The notes below the pieces were generated by a model that had not been told where the DNA came from, did not search any database, and saw nothing but the letters and a program-made list of their open reading frames with translations. Position numbers and translations under genes: made by a program. Shown piece by piece: positions 1 to 8,054 of a stretch of DNA of 52,645 nt; positions within the stretch are counted from its first letter, which is position 1; every line of letters begins with the position of its first letter. This stretch comes from Bryobacterales bacterium (lineage in GTDB: Bacteria; Acidobacteriota; Terriglobia; Bryobacterales; Bryobacteraceae), in NCBI GenBank assembly GCA_003166865.1, contig PMUP01000071.1, forward strand, positions 109,532-162,176. The letters are read 5' to 3'.

Positions 1-885
1 CGCGATCCCGCGACGGCCGAACTGACTCCAGCCGGCCGCGACAGCCTGATCACGCGCATTGAAGACAATCCCGACGCGAACATGGAGCGCTGGAAAAAGC
101 TCCCATACATGATGAATTTTCAGGAGGCGGGGCAACCCAAACCGGGGGCGCTGGTTTTGGCGGAAATGACCGGCTTAGGGCATAAACTGCCATTGTTGAT
201 TACGCAAAAATACGGCCGCGGGCGCACTGCCGTATTCGCTACCGGCGGCGAATGGCGCTGGCAGATGCTCCAGCCCGTGCAGGACATGAGCCACGAGCTG
301 TTCTGGCGGCAGTTGCTGCGCTGGCTGGTGAGCGACACGCCGACGCGCGTGGTCACCTCAATCACTCGTCCCGTGCTTTACGACGACGGCCGCGTTCACT
401 TGCGCGCCGAGGTTCGCGATACAACCTTTCTGCCCACCAGCGATGCTCAGGTTCAGGCGCGTATCGGCGGCCCGAATGGCGGCGCCCAGAGCGTCGACCT
501 GCATCCGGATTCGCTCGAACAGGGCGTGTACTCGGCCGATTGGGATGCCGGACACGCTGGATCGTACGTCGCCGAAATTACCGCCACGCGCGGCCAGCAG
601 GAACTCGGACGCGACGTGATCACCTTCCGCCGCGAGGACGGTGTTGCTGAGAATTTTCATTTGGAGCAGAATCGCGATCTGCTCGAAAAACTTTCATCCC
701 AAACCGGCGGCAAATACTATCGGCCGGATCAAGTGAGCAGGCTGGGCGAGGACATTTCCTATTCCGATGCCGGCATCACGGTTCGGGAAACGAAAGACTT
801 GTGGGACATGCCTATCGTGTTCTTCCTGGCGTTGCTGCTGTGCTGTAGCGAGTGGGTGCTGCGCAGAAGGTGGGGTGTAGTGTGA
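1..885 (+). CDS. Membrane protein with glutamine-amidotransferase-like domain, 3' part
   Basis: The frame is open from the first base, so the 5' end lies outside the window. The visible part reads as the C-terminal half of a GATase-like (DUF1355-type) membrane protein: it contains LLITQKYGRGRTAVFATGG and EWRWQM, typical of this class, then a beta-rich Ig-like region, and a single hydrophobic helix (IVFFLALLLCC) followed by the basic tail RRRWGVV. This topology suggests a periplasmic domain anchored at the C-terminus. The stop codon overlaps the next start by four bases (GTGA), so the genes are probably translationally coupled. In known MoxR/DUF58/BatA operons a protein of this kind often accompanies the VWA proteins. 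The family call is by recognition of motifs only; its substrate is unknown. Confidence 0.75.
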   Translation, partial: RDPATAELTPAGRDSLITRIEDNPDANMERWKKLPYMMNFQEAGQPKPGALVLAEMTGLGHKLPLLITQKYGRGRTAVFATGGEWRWQMLQPVQDMSHELFWRQLLRWLVSDTPTRVVTSITRPVLYDDGRVHLRAEVRDTTFLPTSDAQVQARIGGPNGGAQSVDLHPDSLEQGVYSADWDAGHAGSYVAEITATRGQQELGRDVITFRREDGVAENFHLEQNRDLLEKLSSQTGGKYYRPDQVSRLGEDISYSDAGITVRETKDLWDMPIVFFLALLLCCSEWVLRRRWGVV

Positions 886-1829
886 AGCCCGTGGCGCACG
901 CACTCCTGCGTGCCGCGTTGGCACTCGTGCCGACGCTTGTAATTTCGAATGCCGCCACATTTTACGTCACCGTCGCCGGCCTCGGCGGAGAGCCTGACTA
1001 CGAACAACGCTTCGCATCTCAAGCGCAGGAGATCGACAAGCTGCTGCATGCATCGAGTGGAGACGCCAAGGTAACGACGCTGTACGGTCCACAAGCCACC
1101 AAGGCGAATGTACAAAACGCGCTCGCGCAAGTAGCTCGCGACGCCAAACCGAACGACGCGTTCGTGTTGATGCTGATCGGCCACGGCAGCTTCGACGGTT
1201 ACGATTACAAAATCAACCTTCCCGGCCCCGATCTCTCGGGCGTCGAACTGGGAGCGTCGCTCGATCGCATTGCCTGCACGCGCCAGCTGGTGGTGAACAT
1301 GACCAGCGCGAGCGGCGGATCGCGGGCGTCACTCGAGAAAGCCAGCCGCGTCGTCATCACCGCCACCAAGAGCGGCAACGAAAAAAACGCCACCGTGTTC
1401 GCGCGCTTCTGGGTAGAGGCGCTGCGCGATCCGGCGGCCGACATCGACAAGAACGAGGTCGTCTCGGCGCTGGAAGCGTTCATTTATGCCGAAACCAAGA
1501 CCGCGCAGTTCTATGAGACGCAAAAGCGCCTGGCGACCGAGCATCCGATCCTGGAAGACACCGGGCAAGGCGACGGTGAACGCAAGCCTTCCCCCGAGAA
1601 TGGCGAGGGCCTGAAAGCGGCGCAATTCGCGTTGCTGCGGATCGGCGCCACGCAAGTGGCCGCCAACACACCCGAAAAGAAAGCCCTGCTCGAAAAGCGC
1701 GATTCGCTGGAAGAGCAAATCGACAAACTGAAATACGAAAAGGCCGCGATGCCGGCCGACGAGTACAAAAAGCAGCTCCAAAATCTGTTGATCGAATTGG
1801 CAAAAACACAGGCGGAGTTGGACAAATGA
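882..1829 (+). CDS. Secreted caspase/legumain-like protein, probable pseudoenzyme
   Basis: 315 aa from GTG 882, which follows an AGAAGGTGGGG ribosome site at 865-875 and overlaps the upstream stop. An earlier in-frame GTG at 852 is less likely because it would put charged residues before the signal peptide. Residues 1-25 form a signal peptide. The fold looks like the caspase/legumain clan (C13/C14): a hydrophobic strand ends in IGHG (H101), matching the catalytic His. The second catalytic strand reads VVNMTSASGG (T141-S144) where a Cys would be expected, so Cys-protease activity is doubtful. The C-terminus (about 265-315) is a charged coiled coil. It is co-transcribed with the HExxH/TPR protein and MoxR genes. 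The hydrophobic core of the signal peptide is encoded by a palindromic repeat (891-938). Confidence 0.8.
   Translation: MKPVAHALLRAALALVPTLVISNAATFYVTVAGLGGEPDYEQRFASQAQEIDKLLHASSGDAKVTTLYGPQATKANVQNALAQVARDAKPNDAFVLMLIGHGSFDGYDYKINLPGPDLSGVELGASLDRIACTRQLVVNMTSASGGSRASLEKASRVVITATKSGNEKNATVFARFWVEALRDPAADIDKNEVVSALEAFIYAETKTAQFYETQKRLATEHPILEDTGQGDGERKPSPENGEGLKAAQFALLRIGATQVAANTPEKKALLEKRDSLEEQIDKLKYEKAAMPADEYKKQLQNLLIELAKTQAELDK
891..938 (+). repeat. Twin-hairpin repeat, family 1 copy A (inside a gene)
   Basis: Begins GTGGC, then hairpin 1 (GCACGCA 896-902, loop CTCC, TGCGTGC 907-913) and hairpin 2 (GCGTTGGCA 915-923, loop CTCG, TGCCGACGC 928-936, one T-G wobble). It shares the flanks and loop style of the copies at 5069 and 39649, but hairpin 2 differs on both arms from the 5069 copy, so pairing is kept. 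In this copy the repeat is translated and supplies most of a signal peptide. Confidence 0.85.
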
Positions 1830-4036
1830 GTGCCAACCGCACGGCAGGGCTGCTAACCGCGCTGCTTGGCGGTCTGATGGCATTGCCTCTGGCCGCGCAG
1901 ACTCCCGCCCTACAAACATTGGACGAATGCCGCGGGCTTCGACATCATGGCAAACTGGCCGAAGCGCAAACTTGCTTTGGCCGCCTGACCGCAAGCTCGA
2001 ATCCATATCTTCGCGCCGAGGGACTCTGGGGCATCGAACGTTACCAGGAAGCCAACGACCAGTTCCGCGATCTGATCAAGCAAAATCCCAAGAACGCCGA
2101 TTACCGCGTCCGCTGGGGCCACTTGTTCATGGAGCGCTTCAATGATCAAGAAGCGAACGGTCTGTTCGAAGAGGCCATCAAGATCGACAAAGAAAACGGG
2201 CAAGCGTACCTCGGCATTGCGGAGATAGAATCCGAGGGTTTCAGCAAGCACGCCGTGGAAGCCGCCCAAAAGGCCGCCGACCTGGACCCCAAGCTTTTCG
2301 AAGCGCACGAGCAGCTCGCCTATCTCGCTCTTGAAGACAACGACGAAGACACCGCCGCCAAGCAAGCCGATCAGGCCCTGGCGATCTCGGGCGAAGCGCT
2401 GGATGCAATGGCGATTCACGCCGCCATCGATTTCCTGCACGACAAGAACGACTCGCCCTGGCCCGATCGCATCCTCAAAGTCAATCCGGCGTACGGCGAA
2501 GCTTACTCCACGGCCGGACATTTCTACGTGATCAATCGGCGCTATGAGGAGGGCATTCGGGCGTACCGCAAGGCGCTCGAATTGAATCCGCGGCTGTGGG
2601 AGGCGCGCATGCAGTTAGGCTTGAACCTGATGCGCCTGGGCGAAGACACGGAAGCGCGCCAGCAGCTGGAAGAGTGCTACAACGCGAAATACCAAAGCTC
2701 TGAGACGGTGAATTCTCTGCGCCTGCTAGACAAGTACAAAGACTTCAACACTTATAAAACACCCACCACCATCCTGCGCCTGCATAAAAAGGAAGCCGAT
2801 CTCCTGCGCCCTTATTTCGAATCCGAGATGGAGCGCGCGATCGCGACGTACGAAAAGAAATACCAGATGAAGCTGACCGGGCCGGTGCAGGTGGAGGTTT
2901 ATCCCGATCACGAAGACTTCGCCGTCCGCACTATGGGCATGCCGGGACTGGGCGCGCTGGGCGTGACGTTCGGCGCCGTGGTCGCGATGGATAGCCCTTC
3001 GGGACGTCCGCCCGGCAGTTTCCATTGGGCCAGCACGATGTGGCATGAACTCAGCCACGTCTACGTGCTGCAAGCCACCAACAACCGCGTCCCGCGCTGG
3101 TTCACGGAGGGACTGGCAGTATATGAGGAGACCGCCGTCGCTCCCGATTGGGGCGATCGCCTGGATCCCGAGGTCATCCACGCCATCCAGCACAAATTGC
3201 TGTTGCCCGTCGCGGAGCTGGATCGCGGATTTATCCGGCCCAGCTATCCGTCGCAAGTGATCGTGTCTTACTTCCAAGGCGGCAAAATCTGCAGCTACAT
3301 CGCAGAGAAGTGGGGCTACTCGAAGCTGCTCGACATGGTCCATTCGTTCGCGAAGCTTGAATCCACTCCCGACGTCTTTCAAAAGGACTTGGGCATTTCC
3401 ACCACCGATTTCGACAAGCAGTTCCTGGCGTGGCTGGATGCGCAGACCAAAGTCACCACCGATCATTTCGATGAATGGCGCGACAAGCTCAAGATCATGG
3501 TGGCCAACGAGCGCGCCAAGGAATACGACGATGTAATTCGCATCGGCAACGCCATCCGCGACTGGTATCCGGATTACGTCGAACCAGGCAGCGTCTATGA
3601 GCTAATGGCTGACGCCTACACGGCCAAAGGCGATAAGGATTCCGCGCGCAAGCAGCTTGAGAAATACAGTGAGGTTGGCGGACGAGATCCAAAGTTGGTC
3701 GAACAGCTGGCGACGCTCGAAGAACAGGCCGGCGAACCCAAGAAAGCCGCCGCTGCTCTCGATCGTCTAAACTACATTTATCCCGAGGATCAGGAGCTAC
3801 ACAAGCGATTGGGCGATTTATGGCTCGCACAAAACAACGTGCCGGGTGCGATTCGCGAGTACCAGGCGTTGCTCGCGCTCAAACCGCTGGATCAAGCCAC
3901 GTCGCATTACCGGCTGGCCCAGGCTCTCCGCATGGCCAACCGGCTGGATCAGGCGCGCGACGAAGTTTTGCTGGCTCTGGAGGCCGCGCCCGGATTTAAG
4001 CCGGCTCAAAAACTACTTTTAGAGATTGCGAAATAA
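1826..4036 (+). CDS. Secreted TPR protein with HExxH (peptidase MA-like) domain
   Basis: 736 aa; the ATG overlaps the upstream stop (ATGA). Residues 1-24 are a signal peptide ending LAAQ. Residues about 25-290 and 560-736 are TPR repeats (for example YRKALELNPRLWEARMQLG). Between them lies a gluzincin-type domain with H407-E-L-S-H411 and a third likely ligand E428 in WFTEGLAVYEE, the pattern of the peptidase MA family. All expected zinc ligands are present, so activity is plausible, in contrast to the preceding caspase-like protein. It ends 6 nt before the MoxR gene. The likely location is the periplasm, where TPRs would recruit a partner; the substrate is unknown. Confidence 0.85.
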   Translation: MSANRTAGLLTALLGGLMALPLAAQTPALQTLDECRGLRHHGKLAEAQTCFGRLTASSNPYLRAEGLWGIERYQEANDQFRDLIKQNPKNADYRVRWGHLFMERFNDQEANGLFEEAIKIDKENGQAYLGIAEIESEGFSKHAVEAAQKAADLDPKLFEAHEQLAYLALEDNDEDTAAKQADQALAISGEALDAMAIHAAIDFLHDKNDSPWPDRILKVNPAYGEAYSTAGHFYVINRRYEEGIRAYRKALELNPRLWEARMQLGLNLMRLGEDTEARQQLEECYNAKYQSSETVNSLRLLDKYKDFNTYKTPTTILRLHKKEADLLRPYFESEMERAIATYEKKYQMKLTGPVQVEVYPDHEDFAVRTMGMPGLGALGVTFGAVVAMDSPSGRPPGSFHWASTMWHELSHVYVLQATNNRVPRWFTEGLAVYEETAVAPDWGDRLDPEVIHAIQHKLLLPVAELDRGFIRPSYPSQVIVSYFQGGKICSYIAEKWGYSKLLDMVHSFAKLESTPDVFQKDLGISTTDFDKQFLAWLDAQTKVTTDHFDEWRDKLKIMVANERAKEYDDVIRIGNAIRDWYPDYVEPGSVYELMADAYTAKGDKDSARKQLEKYSEVGGRDPKLVEQLATLEEQAGEPKKAAAALDRLNYIYPEDQELHKRLGDLWLAQNNVPGAIREYQALLALKPLDQATSHYRLAQALRMANRLDQARDEVLLALEAAPGFKPAQKLLLEIAK

Positions 4037-4042
4037 ACAAAC

Positions 4043-5065
4043 ATGTCAACCCCCACTTTAGCGATCAACGATTCGGCGGAAGTAAAAGAACGAATCGAGC
4101 GTTTCCGGGAAGTCCACCGCGGCATCGTCCGCGAAGTCCGCAAGGTCATTGTCGGACAGGACGAGGTCATCGAACAGGTGATGATCTCTTTGTTTGTGGG
4201 TGGCCACTGTTTGATCACCGGCCTGCCGGGAACCGCCAAGACGTTGCTGGTGCGGACGCTCGCGCAGACTCTCGGCCTGGTGTTCAAGCGCATCCAGTTC
4301 ACGCCCGACTTGATGCCGTCCGACATCACCGGCACCGACATCATTGAGGAAGATCCCACCACCGGACGCCGCACCTGGACCTTCGTGGCAGGGCCGATTT
4401 TTGCGAACATCCTGCTGGCCGACGAAATCAACCGGACGCCGCCCAAGACTCAGTCCGCGCTGCTCGAAGCCATGCAGGAATTATCTTGCACGGTGCGCGG
4501 GCATCAATACAAAATCGAAGCGCCGTTCTTTGTTTTGGCGACCCAGAACCCCATCGAGCTGGAAGGCACCTATCCGCTACCGGAAGCGCAGCTGGATCGC
4601 TTCCTATTCAACACCGTGCTCGACTATCTTTCCGCTGACGACGAAGTGAAGGTGGTCGACCTCACCACCACAACCGCCGTCGCGCAGGCCGACACGGTCA
4701 CCAACGCCACGGAAATTCTGGCATTCCAGCAGCTGGTGCGCATGGTGCCGATCGCCGATACCGTAGCCCGCTATGCGGTAGAGCTGGTGCGCGCAACGCG
4801 TCCCAACGATGCCAGCGCTCCGGATTTCGTCAAGAGCTACGTGAATTTCGGGGCCAGCGTGCGCGCCGCGCAATTCGTGGTGCTGGCCTCCAAGGCCCGC
4901 GCCCTGCTGCGCAACCGCTATCACGTCGCTTATGAGGATGTCCGCGCCCTGGCCGCTCCCATCTTGCGGCATCGCATTTTGCTGAACTTCCACGCCGAGT
5001 CCGAGCGCTTGGATTCGGACGCGATCTTGAAGCGCCTCCTCGATTGGAAACCCGAACCAAAATAA
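4043..5065 (+). CDS. MoxR-family AAA+ ATPase
   Basis: 340 aa. Walker A is GLPGTAKT (K66), Walker B is ILLADEIN (D127, E128), and the following TPPKTQSALLEAMQE and ATQNPIELEGTYPLPEAQLDRF are hallmark MoxR motifs (sensor region and arginine finger region). MoxR ATPases are cytoplasmic chaperone-like rings that act with VWA proteins in assembling or activating periplasmic or membrane enzymes. Here the DUF58 and BatA-like VWA partners follow directly, so the classical MoxR-DUF58-BatA module is complete. The start ATG is 7 nt after the upstream stop; no separate promoter is evident. Confidence 0.95.
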   Translation: MSTPTLAINDSAEVKERIERFREVHRGIVREVRKVIVGQDEVIEQVMISLFVGGHCLITGLPGTAKTLLVRTLAQTLGLVFKRIQFTPDLMPSDITGTDIIEEDPTTGRRTWTFVAGPIFANILLADEINRTPPKTQSALLEAMQELSCTVRGHQYKIEAPFFVLATQNPIELEGTYPLPEAQLDRFLFNTVLDYLSADDEVKVVDLTTTTAVAQADTVTNATEILAFQQLVRMVPIADTVARYAVELVRATRPNDASAPDFVKSYVNFGASVRAAQFVVLASKARALLRNRYHVAYEDVRALAAPILRHRILLNFHAESERLDSDAILKRLLDWKPEPK

Positions 5066-5068
5066 GAA

Positions 5069-5116
5069 GTGGCGCACGCACTCTTGCGTGCCGCGTTCAC
5101 ACTCTTGTGAACGCTT
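5069..5116 (+). repeat. Twin-hairpin repeat, family 1 copy B
   Basis: Lies between the MoxR and DUF58 genes. Hairpin 1 is GCACGCA-CTCT-TGCGTGC (5074-5091) and hairpin 2 is GCGTTCACA-CTCT-TGTGAACGC (5093-5114), both perfect. It lines up without gaps with copy A at 891; differences in hairpin 2 are compensated across the stem. It has no U-tract, so it is not a typical terminator, and it sits inside an operon. Confidence 0.9.
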
Positions 5117-5128
5117 TGATTGAGGGAC

Positions 5129-6028
5129 ATGCAACCGCGAACTCCAACCCGCTTCATCGATCCGGCGCTGCTGGCCGGCATCTCGCACTTGGACCTGGTG
5201 GCCAAGACGGTGGTGGACGGTTTTGTCGCGGGACTACATCGCTCGCCCGATTTCGGATTCAGCCAGGAGTTCGCCGAGTATCGCGCCTACACGCCGGGTG
5301 ACGATCTGCGCCACGTGGATTGGAACGTCTACGCCCGCACCGGGCGCGCGTACTTGAAGCGCTATCGCGGCGAGACCAATTCGCAGCTCGTCTTGATGCT
5401 CGATACCAGCGCCTCCATGGGATACAGCTCGCACGGGATCACCAAGCTCGATTACAGCCGCTATCTGGCGGTTTCGCTGGCTTATCTCGGGAACCTGCAG
5501 CGCGACGCCGCCGGCGTCATCATCTTCGATGACGACGTGCGCAACTACGTCCAGCCCTCCACCCGCCAAGGCCAATTCATGCGCGTCGCACATGCCATCG
5601 AACAGGCGCAAACTGGCACTCACACGGATTTCGCCAAGCCGTTCATCCATTTTCAGCAGTTTCTGCGGCGCCGCGGCATCGTCGTCGTGATCTCCGATTT
5701 TTACGAACAGCCCGAAGTCGTCATTAAAACCGTCGAGCCGCTGCGCTATCGTGGCAACGATCTGATTCTGTTTCACGTCCTAGATCCACAGGAGATTCGC
5801 CCCAAGCTGAAAGAGCCTTCGCTGCTGGTGGACATGGAAACCGACGACGCCATCGAAGTCTCTCCCGAATACGCCAAGGAAGAATACGGCAGCAAGATCG
5901 ATGCGCACATCTCCGCGCTCAAAACCAAGGCCAACGCCGCGAATATTGACTATTGCCTTCTATCCACCGATCGTCCGCTCGACGACGCGCTGCGCGAGTA
6001 CTTCTTGATCCGGAAAGGGAGACTGTAA
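5129..6028 (+). CDS. DUF58 (VWA-like) protein partner of MoxR
   Basis: 299 aa from ATG 5129, which has GAGGG just upstream; an in-frame TTG three codons earlier is an alternative. The N-terminal region contains GFSQEFAEYRAYTPGDDLRHVDWNVYART, a signature of DUF58 proteins (shown here only in part: EFAEYRAYTPGDD), and the VWA-like core has a MIDAS motif D92-T-S94-A-S96 in LDTSASMGYS. DUF58 proteins act with MoxR ATPases, probably in the cytoplasm or at the membrane face. It is separated from the MoxR gene by a palindromic repeat but is otherwise in the same operon; the next start is 1 nt beyond its stop. Confidence 0.93.
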   Translation: MQPRTPTRFIDPALLAGISHLDLVAKTVVDGFVAGLHRSPDFGFSQEFAEYRAYTPGDDLRHVDWNVYARTGRAYLKRYRGETNSQLVLMLDTSASMGYSSHGITKLDYSRYLAVSLAYLGNLQRDAAGVIIFDDDVRNYVQPSTRQGQFMRVAHAIEQAQTGTHTDFAKPFIHFQQFLRRRGIVVVISDFYEQPEVVIKTVEPLRYRGNDLILFHVLDPQEIRPKLKEPSLLVDMETDDAIEVSPEYAKEEYGSKIDAHISALKTKANAANIDYCLLSTDRPLDDALREYFLIRKGRL

Positions 6029-6029
6029 A

Positions 6030-8054
6030 GTGGGGTTCCTGGCCCCTTGGTTTCTCGCCGGAGCCGTCGCCATCGGCCTGCCGTTCTGGATTCATCTTCT
6101 GCGCCAGTACCGCAGCACGCCGCATCCCTTCAGCTCGCTGATGTTCTTCGAGCGGCGCACGCAGAGTTCCATCAAACACCGCCGATTGCGCTACCTATTG
6201 CTGCTTTCCTTGCGCGTGGCTCTGCTGCTGCTGATCGCGTTGGCGTTTGCCAATCCGTTTGTCAGCAGGTCGGGAGCGACGGCCGGCGGCCCGAAAATGC
6301 TGGTCATCGCGGTCGACAATTCGTTCAGCATGCGCTACGACGATCATCTCGCCCGCGCCAAACAGCAAGCTATGAACGCGGTTTCCCAACTGCATCCCGG
6401 CGAGCGAGGACAAGTCTTGGCCATCGGCTCTCGCGTCCATTTCCTGACGCAACCGCTAGAGCCAGCCGACGCCGATCAACTCAAGGCTGCCATCCAATCC
6501 ATCCAGCCTTCCGACGAACAGAGCTCGTATGGCGAGTTTGCCCGGGCCTTGCGGACCATCGCGCAATCCTCGCGTATTCCGCTCGAAGTGCATTTCGCGA
6601 CCGACCTGCAGAAGTCGTCGCTCCCGCCGGCCTTCGCCGACTTGCGCCTGGGCAGCGACACCAATCTCGTGTTTCATTCGGTGGCCGATCCCAAGCAGCC
6701 CAACTGGATGGTGGAAAGCGTCACCGCGCCCGCCAAGATCTACGATCCGAAGAAAGTCCGCGTGCAAGCGGTGATCGCGGGTATGGGAACCGAAGCCGCC
6801 AAGCGCACTGTTTCGCTCGTGCTGGATGGCAAAGTGCTGGAAACCAAACCGGTGGATGTGCCCGCCAACGGACCCGCCTCGGTCGAATTTCTTTCTCTCG
6901 ATTCACCGCATGGCTTTCACAAAGGCGAGATCCGCATCGAGCCCAACGACGCGCTGCGCGAAGACGACCGGTTCGATTTCGCGATCGAGCGAACCGACCC
7001 TCACCCGGTTCTGTTTCTGCATCCGGCCGGCCAGGATCGTGATGAACTGTTCTACCGCTCCGCGCTCGAATCCGTCTCCGAAGCCGGTTTCAATCTCGAG
7101 CCGCTGGCCGTGGAGCAGGCCGCGAATCAGTCGTTGTCCAAGTACGCGTTTGTTGTTCTTTCCGACGTTGGAATGATGCCGGCGGGCCTGGAAAACAGCC
7201 TGCGGGCCTATGTTGCGGGCGGCGGCTCGCTGTTGATCGCGCTCGGCATCCACTCGGCCGAGCTGACTCGCGTCCCAGTCTCGAACGAAGCCATCCAGGG
7301 ATCCAGCTACGCCTCGCTCAGCGGCTCGCGCTTTGAAACCGTCGCGGCGGCTGACGCCGAACACCCCGCGCTGCGCCGCGCCAACAAACTCGACGGTGTC
7401 AAGTTCTATCAGGTTATCCGCGTCGATCCGGGGCCATCCCGTGTGGTTGCGCGATTGACCAATCAAGTGCCGCTCTTGCTCGAGAAGCAAGTCGGCGAAG
7501 GGCGAGTGTTGGTCTTCACTTCCACCTTCGACAACATCTCGAACGATCTTCCACAACATAATTCCTTCGTTCCGTTTGTGGAAGAAACAGCCCGATATCT
7601 GGGCGCGCAGCAGGATATCTCCACCAACGTCGCAGCGGGTTCCTACATCGAGCTGCGCTCCGCAAAAGATCGCGGCGCCGCCATTGACGTTACCGATCCG
7701 GACGGAACGCATCCACTTTCGCTAAAGGACGCCACTGCCGCTCAAACGTTCCAGGTGACGCGCGAAGGCTTCTACGAAATTCATCGCGCCAATGGCCGCC
7801 AGGAGTTTGTGGCGGTCCACGCCGATCGCCGTGAGTCCGACTTGACGCCCGTTCCACAAGAGACGCTCGACTTGTGGCGCAATACCGGCCGCGGCCCCGA
7901 CACGCCCTCGTCCCAAGATGGCTCGGCCGCGCAGAACCAGGCGCGCCCCTGGAGCCTGTGGCGCTATGCTTTGCTACTGGTCCTGATAACCGCCATAATT
8001 GAATCAGTACTCGCGAGTAGATATCTTTCGGTGGAGAAGGAGGTCGCGTCGTGA
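6030..8054 (+). CDS. BatA/VWA-domain membrane protein
   Basis: 674 aa from GTG 6030, preceded by AAGGGAG in the end of the DUF58 gene. The N-terminus (FLAPWFLAGAVAIGLPFWIH) and a second helix (YLLLLSLRVALLLLIALAF) are the BatA N-terminal domain. A VWA domain follows with a MIDAS motif D96-N-S98-F-S100 in VDNSFSMRYDD. Residues about 330-520 resemble a GATase-like fold (AFVVLSDVGMMPAGLENSLRAYV is part of it). A final transmembrane helix lies near residue 650 (YALLLVLITAIIESVLA). The domain order matches BatA-type proteins encoded next to MoxR/DUF58. The stop overlaps the next start (GTGA). Confidence 0.92.
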   Translation: MGFLAPWFLAGAVAIGLPFWIHLLRQYRSTPHPFSSLMFFERRTQSSIKHRRLRYLLLLSLRVALLLLIALAFANPFVSRSGATAGGPKMLVIAVDNSFSMRYDDHLARAKQQAMNAVSQLHPGERGQVLAIGSRVHFLTQPLEPADADQLKAAIQSIQPSDEQSSYGEFARALRTIAQSSRIPLEVHFATDLQKSSLPPAFADLRLGSDTNLVFHSVADPKQPNWMVESVTAPAKIYDPKKVRVQAVIAGMGTEAAKRTVSLVLDGKVLETKPVDVPANGPASVEFLSLDSPHGFHKGEIRIEPNDALREDDRFDFAIERTDPHPVLFLHPAGQDRDELFYRSALESVSEAGFNLEPLAVEQAANQSLSKYAFVVLSDVGMMPAGLENSLRAYVAGGGSLLIALGIHSAELTRVPVSNEAIQGSSYASLSGSRFETVAAADAEHPALRRANKLDGVKFYQVIRVDPGPSRVVARLTNQVPLLLEKQVGEGRVLVFTSTFDNISNDLPQHNSFVPFVEETARYLGAQQDISTNVAAGSYIELRSAKDRGAAIDVTDPDGTHPLSLKDATAAQTFQVTREGFYEIHRANGRQEFVAVHADRRESDLTPVPQETLDLWRNTGRGPDTPSSQDGSAAQNQARPWSLWRYALLLVLITAIIESVLASRYLSVEKEVAS

